Source of the DNA: JANNGZ01 sp031404155
GTDB taxonomy: Bacteria > Pseudomonadota > Gammaproteobacteria > Burkholderiales > Burkholderiaceae_C
Direction of reading: 5' to 3'
Length of the DNA stretch: 8,757 nucleotides
NCBI GenBank assembly: GCA_031404155.1
Contig: JANNGZ010000364.1
Location: forward strand, 1 to 8,757
Shown: in pieces, positions 1 to 7,400 of the stretch
Position numbering within the stretch: position 1 is the stretch's first letter
Layout: every line of letters starts with the position of its first letter
Position numbers and translations under genes: made by a program
The notes under the pieces: model-generated
The model's database searches: none
Seen by the model: only the letters and a program-made list of their open reading frames with translations
What the model was told of the DNA's origin: nothing

Positions 1-200
1 TCGGTGGCCTTGCGTTCCCACTCGGTCACCTGGCGTTCGGCTTCGTCCTTGGCCACGCCGTAGCGCTCCTGGATCTTGCCGGCGAGCTGGTCGCGGCGGC
101 CGGCCACGACATCGAAGTCGTCGTCGGTCAGCTTGCCCCATTGCTCCTTGGCCTTGCCGATGGCCTGTTTCCAGTTGCCTTGAATTTGGTCCCAGTTCAT
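1..200 (-). CDS. CsbD-family stress protein (3' end outside window)
   Basis: The 66 complete codons read MNWDQIQGNWKQ, then AIGKAKEQWGKLTDDD, then a GRRDQLAGKIQERYG block, ending WERKAT. This small, charged, largely helical pattern (N-terminal MNWD.I.G.WKQ, then KEQWGKLTDDD, then the Q.AGKIQE.YG block) is characteristic of the CsbD family. Members are usually about 60-70 aa, so very little is missing; the split last codon begins GA (Asp or Glu), so the frame is still open at the edge. The start is fixed by an AAAGGA ribosome-binding site 7 bases upstream and by the canonical MNWD beginning. CsbD was first described as a sigma-B-controlled general stress protein in Bacillus, and proteobacterial homologues are commonly stress-induced, but their molecular activity is unknown. 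No signal peptide or membrane segment is visible, so it is probably cytoplasmic. It is the last of four co-directional genes, 73 bases after the BON lipoprotein gene. Confidence 0.93.
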   Translation of the reverse strand, partial: MNWDQIQGNWKQAIGKAKEQWGKLTDDDFDVVAGRRDQLAGKIQERYGVAKDEAERQVTEWERKAT

Positions 201-207
201 GTGTGTG

Positions 208-213
208 TCCTTT
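208..213 (-). promoter_or_regulatory. Ribosome-binding site of the CsbD-family gene
   Basis: On the minus strand this reads AAAGGA, 7 bases before the ATG at 200-198. The good match and spacing fix the start codon of the CsbD-like protein. Confidence 0.7.
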
Positions 214-273
214 GGAAGTGGAGGTGCAGAAGGCGCGCGGCAGCGAATGGTCGCCGCCGCGGCGGTTGGCGGT

Positions 274-585
274 TTACGGGCGTACGGCGATTTCGTTCTT
301 CACCGCCTTCACGCCGGCGACCTTCCAGGCCAGCGCTTCGGCATTGGAGCGTTCGGTGGAGTCCTTCGCGAAGCCCGAAAGCATCACGGTGCCCTTGAGT
401 GTTTCAACGCGGATGCTCGACGCGGCGACGGTCTTGTCCTCGACGAAGCGTGCCTTCACCGCGGTCGTGATCGCGGTGTCGTCGACATAGGCGCCGACGG
501 ATTCCTGCCCGCGCGTGACGGCGCAGCCGGACATGATGAGCAGGCTGGCGGCCGCAGCGGCGGCGATGGTGGTGCGAATGTTCAT
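274..585 (-). CDS. BON-domain lipoprotein, OsmY-like envelope stress protein
   Basis: This is a 103-aa protein with a lipoprotein signal peptide and one BON domain. The N-terminus has Arg4, an Ala/Leu/Ile-rich core at residues 5-18, and a lipobox MSGC with Cys21 as the predicted lipidated residue. Position +2 is Ala rather than Asp, which under the enterobacterial Lol rule points to the outer membrane. Residues about 36-102 form the BON domain: D-D-T-A-I-T-T-A-V-K-A-R-F near its start, a central V-x-T-L-K-G-T-V-x-L-S-G-F turn, and a closing helix A-x-x-V-A-G-V-K-x-V-x-N. BON domains are thought to bind phospholipid or other envelope surfaces. OsmY of E. coli has two and is osmotically induced; here there is only one. 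The frame is open upstream to an ATG at 666, but the start at 585 is chosen because it gives the signal peptide and follows an AGGAG site. It lies 106 bases after the ferritin-like gene. The exact role is unknown. Confidence 0.92.
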   Translation of the reverse strand: MNIRTTIAAAAAASLLIMSGCAVTRGQESVGAYVDDTAITTAVKARFVEDKTVAASSIRVETLKGTVMLSGFAKDSTERSNAEALAWKVAGVKAVKNEIAVRP

Positions 586-595
586 GATGATGAAT

Positions 596-600
596 CTCCT
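596..600 (-). promoter_or_regulatory. Ribosome-binding site of the BON lipoprotein gene
   Basis: AGGAG on the minus strand, 10 bases upstream of the ATG at 585-583. It decides the start in favour of MNIRTT over the in-frame ATG at 666, which would add 27 residues in front of the lipoprotein signal. Confidence 0.7.
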
Positions 601-691
601 GTGCGGGTTGAGAAAAGTTTGGGTTTCGATCGGGTGGTGATGAGCCCCGCCACCGATGGGCGCCATGCGTTTGTGCAGTGAGTCCTCGGGC

Positions 692-1267
692 TCAGTCGGC
701 GAGCCAATCCTTCAGTTCGTCGGCATGTTCCTGTTCGTCGCTCAGGATGTCCTCGAGCAGGCGGCGTGTGGTCGAGTCCTTGGTGCCGATGAGCGCGATG
801 ATCTGGCTGTAGCTCTCGATCGCCACACGTTCGGCGATCAGGTTGGCGCGGATCATGGCCTTCAGGTCGGCCGAGTCGTCGTAGGCTGCGTGGCTGCGGC
901 CGCTCAGCGAGTCGGGCGAAAAATCGGGTTCGCCGCCGAGCTGCACGATGCGTTGCGCCAAGCGGTCGGCATGGGCGGCCTCTTCGTTGGCATGCACCAG
1001 AAACTCTTCGGCGATCTTCGGCGAGGCCAGGCCGTCGGCGGTGAAGTGGTGGCGCTTGTAGCGCAGCACGCACACCAACTCGGTGGCCAGGGAATCGTTG
1101 AGCAGCTTGATGATGTCTTGCCGCCACGGGCCGGAGTTCGGCGTCACCGCACCCTGGTCCAGGCTGCGCCGCGCGGCTTCAATTGCCACTTCGTCGAGCA
1201 CCATGTGCTCGGGCTCGGCCGCGGGAACGACTTGCTTCAGGTTGCCGGGTTTTTTGTGATCTGACAT
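692..1267 (-). CDS. Bacterioferritin-like diiron protein without haem ligand
   Basis: This 191-aa ferritin-like four-helix protein has a full bacterioferritin-type dinuclear iron site: Glu63 and Tyr70 on the first helix, Glu96-x-x-His99 on the second, Glu146 on the third, and Glu178-x-x-His181 on the fourth. The spacing from Glu63 to Tyr70 and to the first ExxH equals that of E. coli bacterioferritin (18, 25, 51, 54). The residue after Glu96 is Ala97, where bacterioferritin has the haem-binding Met52, so this protein probably does not bind haem at a dimer interface. An extra N-terminal stretch of about 45 residues precedes the bundle, as in Dps-like (DpsL) and other short ferritin-like proteins. 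Likely role: cytoplasmic ferroxidase for iron storage or peroxide protection; storage versus DNA-binding Dps-like function cannot be decided. The start at 1267 (MSDHKKPG) is preceded by only a weak GAGAA site (1274-1278); upstream in-frame codons run into ndvB and are rejected. It is 143 bases downstream of ndvB. Confidence 0.9.
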   Translation of the reverse strand: MSDHKKPGNLKQVVPAAEPEHMVLDEVAIEAARRSLDQGAVTPNSGPWRQDIIKLLNDSLATELVCVLRYKRHHFTADGLASPKIAEEFLVHANEEAAHADRLAQRIVQLGGEPDFSPDSLSGRSHAAYDDSADLKAMIRANLIAERVAIESYSQIIALIGTKDSTTRRLLEDILSDEQEHADELKDWLAD

Positions 1268-1410
1268 GGCGGGTTCTCGGGTTGCGACTTGGGACCGATG
1301 CGCGCTGACAGGCGCCACCGATCGACAAGGCAACTGTAGAAATTCGCCCTCGGCGCAACCATCGGCGGCGGTCGCCTGCCGGTGTAGGACGACGCCCCGT
1401 GTGCAGCGGG

Positions 1411-4400
1411 TCAGCGCAATGCGGTGGCCATGCCCAGCGCCGACGCGGGCGTGACGGCGTGCGCCTCGTGAAGCGGGATCACGAAGCAGGTGTCCGCAGC
1501 CAACTCGAGCCAGTTCAGCACCTGCTGCGGCAGCAGCAGGCGGGTCGGCAAGCCGGCGTGCAAGGCGCGAGTCGCTTCGAACGCGTTGCTCGCTTCGGCG
1601 CGCACCAGCACGAAGTGCATCGTGCGGCCGTCGCGCCTGAGTGTCAGCTCGGCTCGCGGCCAATGCGACGGCAGGCAGGGCGCGAAGCAGAGATCGTGCG
1701 CGCCGATCTGCAAGCCGAAGATCGATTCCACCGCGGCGCGGTGCATCCACGCGGCAGCGCCGGTGTACCAGCTCCAGCCGCCGCGGCCAACGTAGGGCGG
1801 CTGGGTGTACACATCACCGGCCATCACATAAGGCTCGATGCCGTAGGCCGCGCCATGGGTCGGGTGGCGTGCGCGGTGCGCCGGGCTCAGGTAGCTGAAG
1901 TAGCGGTAGGCCGCGTCGACGCTTTCGCGCGAGCCGGGGTGAGGGCTGGGGTGGGAGCGGGTGAATTCGGCCTGCGCCATCAGGGCCCAGACCGCGCCGT
2001 GCGAATACTGGCCGCCGTTTTCGCGCACCCCCGGCGGGTAGGCCTGGATGTAGCCCGCGCTCGGTGTGGCCCGCACCAGCGGCGGGTCGAGCAGCCGGAT
2101 CAGCCCGGCGTCCTTGTCCACCAGGTGTTCCTCCACCGCCGCCAGTGCAATGCGCTGCAAGGCCAGTGGCGCGGCACCCGACAGCACGCTCCAGGCCTGC
2201 GCGATCAGGTCGATGCGCGCTTCCGGGTTGCTGTGCGACCCGAGCGGCTGGCCGTTGTCGAAGAAAGCGCGCTTGAACCATTGGCCGTCCCAGGCCGGGC
2301 CGAGCAGGGCGCTGGTCCAGCCGCGTGCGGCCTGCTCCCAGCGCAGCGCACGTTCGCTCTCGCCGCGCTCACGCGCGATCGGCGCGAAATCGGCCACCAG
2401 CCGGCAGAGGAACCAGCCGAGCCAGACCGACTCGCCGCGCCCTTCATGGCCCACGCGGTTCATGCCGTCGTTCCAGTCGCCGGTGCCGATCAAGGGCAGG
2501 CCGTGCACACCCACCACCAGGCTGCGGTCGATGGCGCGGGCGGCATGTTCGAACACCGAGGCGGATTCGCCGCTCACCGTGGGTGCGTAGTACGCGTCCT
2601 CGGCGCCCTCGGGAATCGGTGCGCCTTCGAGGAAGGGCACCTGCTCGTCGAGCAGGGCGTGGTCGCCGCTGGCGCGCAGGTAGTGCACGCAGGCATGCCC
2701 GAGCCAGAGCAGGTCGTCGGAAAAATGGGTGCGCACCCCGGCGCCGCCCGGTGCATGCCACCAGTGCTGCACGTCGCCTTGCGGGAACTGGCGCGACGCA
2801 CAGATCAGGATCTGCTCGCGCAGCATTTGCGGCGCGGCCCAGGCCAGCGCCATCGAGTCCTGTAGCTGGTCGCGGTAGCCGGTGGCGCCACCGGCCTGGT
2901 AGAAGGCCGCCATGGCCCAGAGGCGGCAGGACACTGCCTGGTAGAGCAGCCAGCGGTTGACCATCGCGTCGAACAGCGGGTCGGGCGTTTTCACCTGCGT
3001 TGCGCCGAGCAGTTCGTCCCAGCGGCCGCGCACCTGCTCCAGGCGTTGCAGCGCCGGGGTGGTGGCGGCGACGGTGGCGAGCTGCCGCGCCGCGTCGGGG
3101 TTCTCGCCATAGCCGAGCAGGAAGACACGCTCGGCGGTTTCGCCCGCGGGCAGTTCCAGCGAGCTCGACAGCGCCGCGCAGGGGTCCAGGCCACCACCAC
3201 TGCGCTGGCCGAGGTGGTCGGGCAGCACCAGGTGGCCACGCGCATCAAAAAGCTCGCGCCGGTCGCAGGTCCAGTCGGGCCCCCCCTCGGCGGCTTGCGC
3301 GTCGTCGGCCAGGGCCAGGAACGCGGTGCCGTCACCGAAGCCGGCGGAGCGTTCGCGCTGGGTGCACAAGAGCGTGGTCAGGCTGGGCGCGCCGGCGCCC
3401 TCGGCGGGTGCGCTCCAGGCGTATGCGCCTGCGCCCGCGCCGTCACTTGCACTCGCGCCCGCATTCGCTTTCGCATCCGGATTCGAATTCGCACCCGGCA
3501 CCGGCAGGCGCTGGCGGTGCAGTGCGGTGTAGACGGTGCCACGGTCGCTGCGGTTGGCGCCCATCATCCATTCGGCGATGCCGACCACGCGCAGGTGCAA
3601 GGGGCGGTGGCCGCGGTTGATCAGGCGCACGCGCACCTGCTTGAGCGCGGTTTCCGGGTCGACGCACCAGCTCACCATCACGTCCAGGTCGCCGCGGCGG
3701 TGTCGGATCGTGCTGTAGCCCTGGCCATGCGCCACGCGGTAGGTCAAGCGCGTGTCGGCCCAGGCCGAGGGCGCCACGCTCCACACCTGCATCGTCTTGC
3801 GGTCCTGGATCAGGAACAGCTCGCTCGGCGGGTCGGCCACGGGGTCGTTGGACCAGGCGGTGAGCTGGTTCATGCGGCTGTTCACCGCCCAGCTGTAGCC
3901 GCCACCGGCCTCGGTGAGCTGGGCGCCGAAACCCGGGTTGGAGAGCACGTTGATCCAGGGCCGCACCGGGCGTGCCTGGGTGCCGACATCGAAGCGGAAT
4001 TCGCCCGAGACGGCGTCGAATTCCCCACTCGGCGGTGGCGCCTCTGCCGTGGCGCCGACACCCGCCGCGGCCGCGCCGCCGACCACCGCGGTGGAGGTTT
4101 CCTGGCGCGCCTCGAGCGCCCTGGCGTGGGCGTCGATCCACTCCTGCACATGGTGCAGCATCGGCCGGCCGTCGGCGCGGATATGCACCCGCGCCAGGCT
4201 GCGCAGGGTGCTCATCTCGTCGGCGGAAAGTTCGTCGGCGCGCAGCAGGTGCAGGCGCGTCGGCGCGGCCCCCGCGTCGGCGCCGCGGTCGGCTTCGTGG
4301 CGTTCGCGCAGCGTCTTGAGCTCCTGTTGCAAAGGCATCTGGTAGGACGCGGCTTCGGCGTTCACCACCACCAGGTCGCAGGCGATGCCGCCCCAGGACC

Positions 4401-7400
4401 ACAGGCTCAGGCCTTGCGCCAGCGAGCGCAGCAGGCCCAGGCCCGCGGTCACGCCGGCGGTCACCAGCACGATAGGCCGGTCGCCCGAAATCTCGAAGCG
4501 CCAGAGCAGGCGCCGGTCGCAAACCTCGGCGGCCGCGCGCTCGGCATTCGGTGCCGTGGCGCCGGCTTCCAGGCGCGCCTGGCGCGCCTGCGGGCGCGTG
4601 ACGCTCATCACCAGCGCCGTGGTCAGGCTCTGGATCGCCGCGAAGTTTTCCGGGCTGATGCGCAACGCGCGCAGCCGGATCGCCGCCAACGTGGCCGACA
4701 TCAACGAGGCGCGCTGCACATGGCTGGCCTGGCGGTACTTGTCGATCACCGCGCTCAAGACGCCGCCGTTGTCGCTCGCCGCGGTGGCAAAGGTCAGCTC
4801 GGCCTTCGAAAACGGCGCGATGCGCAGGTGCACCGCCATCGCGCACATCGGGTCCAGGCCGGTGTCCAGCAGCACCATGTCTTCGCTCGCCACCTCGCGG
4901 CTCGCTTCGGCGGCCGGCGCCGGCAGCGGGTCGAACTCGGCCAGCGGCTGGCTCGCGTTGCGGTTGCGGCCGAGCCAGCGCTGGCGGTCGGTCTGCACCC
5001 GAACGCTCACCACCTGCGGGTCGCCATCGGCAAGGAAATGCGCGGCCTGCAAGGCTTGCTCGGTGGGCAGGCGCGGCACCCGCTCGAAGCGCAGCACCCG
5101 CTGCGCGGCCTGCCAATGCGCGCGCACGAAAATGTTGGTGAAGGCGGGGTGGGCCTCGTCGGCGCGCGGGTCGGTGAGCGTGACCTCGAAGGCCGAGATC
5201 AGCTCGATGTCCAGGGTGCGCTCGCTGAGGTTGCGCAGCTCGATGCGGCGGAATTCGACGTCGTCTTCCGGGCTCACCCACACCGTGGCGTGGGCCTGCA
5301 CTTGGCTCCACGCGGCGTCGAAACAAACGCGGTCGGCGTGGTAGATGCTCTTGTAGTGCGCCGCCGGGTCGGGAGCCGGGTGCTGGGTGATCGACACCGG
5401 CCGCGGCTGCTGGTCCCAGCGCAGGTAGAAGAAGCTGCCGAAGTTGTCGCGCAGCGCATCGTCGCGCGAGCGGGTCACGCCCAGTGGGCCCCAGCGGCTG
5501 GCGCCCGCGCCGTTGGCCCGCAGCGTGACGCTGTAGCGCCCGTTGCCCAGCACATGCGTGGGCTCCAGCGCGGCCACGCCGGGCAGCACCTCGCGCAGCA
5601 GGCCCGGCGCGCGGCGCTGCAAGGCCTGCGGCGGCGGGCCCAGCGGCGGCGCGTAGAGCGTGGAAACCTCGCGCGGCGCCCGCTCGTGCAGCAGCGAGGC
5701 CACCGAGTCGATGTGCGCATTGGCCATGCCCCAGCGCTGCACCACGCCACCGAGCAGCACATTGGCCAGCGCGACGATGCTCATGCCCTGGTGGTGCGCC
5801 ATGTAGGTGGCCACCGGGGTGAAGGGGGATGCGTCGCTCTGCCGCGCCGGCGAAAAGTCCAGCGCTTCGATGAAGCCGTAGCGCCCGCGTGCGGCGCGGG
5901 TTTCGAGCGCCGCGAAGTTCAGGCAGGCGCGGTGCGGCGCCACCTGCGCGGCCAGCGCGGTGGCGTAGGGCGCGATCACCAACTCATCGGGCGGCGTGCG
6001 GCGCAGCGCCAGCCGCGGCACACCCTGCGGCGCGTACTGGTAGGCCAGCGTGTGGTCGCGGCCGGCATAGGCCGACTCCGACACGCCCCAGGGCACACCA
6101 TGCGACGCGCCAAAAACAATCTGCTCACGCAGCGCGGCGTCGCAGGCGTCGCGCAGCACGCTGCCCTGCGGCTCCTGCAGCACCAGGGTCGGCATCAGGT
6201 ACTCGAACATCGAGCCCGACCAGGAGCGCACGCCGGCGATGGAATCGACGGCGTAGAAGAGGCGGCCGAGCGAGGCCCAGTGGCCCACCGGCACGTCGCC
6301 CTTGGCGATTGCGAGCAGGCTGGTCAGGCGCGACTCCGAAGCCAACAGGTCATAGAAGCCCGCGTCGAGCTCCTGCTCGGCCACGCGGTAGCCGATATGA
6401 AAGAGATGGCGCTTGCGGTGGTAGAGGAAGCTGAAGTCGGCGGCCCAGGCCAGCGTTTCGCAGTCGCGGGCGAGGGCGGCGAGGCGGCGGCGGGCGTCGC
6501 CAGCTGCGTCCTTGCCGTGCTGCATGTGGGTTTGCCGGTCCAGGCAAGCCGAGCGCAGCGTGGCCAGGAAGTCGCCGAGGCGCCAGGCCAGCTCGTCGCG
6601 GTGCGCCGGCGGGGTGTGGCCGGTGACGCTCTCGATGCTTGTCGGGACAGCCTGCTGCGGCAGACGCAGCGCCAGCTCTTCGCCGGCATCGTGCAGCAGG
6701 CGCTCGAAGCGCTCCGGGTCGGCGTCGCAATTTGCCAGCGGATCGTCCAGCGCGAGCAGCCGCGCCAGTGCCGTGCCCAGGGGCAGCAGCTCCGGCACCC
6801 GGGCCAACCCGGCCACGAAGCGCTCCTTCGCCGCGGCAATCGCCCGCCTTGCGGCAGCGTCGTCGTGCGGCGCACGCGCCAGCTCCAGGCAGGCCTGCGC
6901 CAGCGCGAGCAGGTGGCCGCTGAAGTTGCCGCTGTCCACGGTGGAGACGTACATCGGCAGCAAGGGCGCACCGGTTTGTGTGTCGTACCAGTTCAGGAAG
7001 TGGCCGCGGTGGCGCTGCAGCGTGGCCAGCGTGGCCAGCGTGGCCTCCATGCGTTGCAGCAGCTCCTGCGTGCCGATCCAGCCGAAGCGCCGCGCGCAGG
7101 CCACACTCAGCAGGTACAGCCCGATGTTGCTCGGCGAGGTGCGGTGCGCCACCATGTCCTGAGGCAGCACTTGCAGGTTGTCCGGCGGCAGGTGCCGGTC
7201 CTCGGGCCCGACGCAGCGCTCGAAGAGGCGCCAGGTGTCGCGGGCAATGCCGCCGAGGTAGGCCTGGTCGGCCAGCGGTAGCGCCGCGTGTTTGCGCGGC
7301 GGGCGCGGCCGGCTCACCCACCAGATCCACAGCGGCGACGCCGCCCAAAGCACACACAACAAGGTTGCGAACACCGGGTGCGGCGTGCCGGCCGCGAACA

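Noticed and set aside
254..265. Perfect 12-base palindrome CCGCCGCGGCGG between the BON and csbD-like genes.
   Set aside because: It is pure G/C, leaves only a 4-5 bp stem once a loop is allowed, and has no T-run. Such strings are common in this composition, so neither an operator nor a terminator can be claimed.
586..666. Upstream in-frame extension of the BON protein to an ATG at 666.
   Set aside because: It would bury the lipoprotein signal peptide behind 27 residues and ignores the AGGAG site in front of the ATG at 585.
1396..1410. Small inverted repeat CCCG-7-CGGG just after the ndvB stop, considered as a terminator.
   Set aside because: The stem is only 4 bp and no T-run follows on the minus strand, so it is indistinguishable from chance in GC-rich DNA.
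1268..1410. Search for a promoter for the ferritin-like gene in the 143-base gap (an AT-richer patch around 1335-1350 was the candidate).
   Set aside because: A TTGCGC and a TACAGT hexamer occur on the minus strand but only 14 bases apart, too short for a sigma-70 promoter; no other consensus or clear operator is visible.
1268..1750. N-terminal extension of the ferritin-like protein into the ndvB 3' end.
   Set aside because: The added residues are Arg/Ala-rich shadow sequence overlapping ndvB; the MSDHKK start gives a normal length.
1399..2865. A 488-codon plus-strand frame opposite the 3' end of ndvB.
   Set aside because: Same shadow effect; no recognisable domain and no convincing ribosome-binding site, while the opposite strand encodes the conserved GH94 catalytic domain.
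3046..7281. A 1411-codon open frame on the plus strand, antisense to ndvB.
   Set aside because: It lies entirely inside ndvB, has the Arg/Gly/Gln/His/Val-rich, motif-free composition of an antisense shadow of a GC-rich gene, and resembles no family. Long antisense frames are expected at this GC content.
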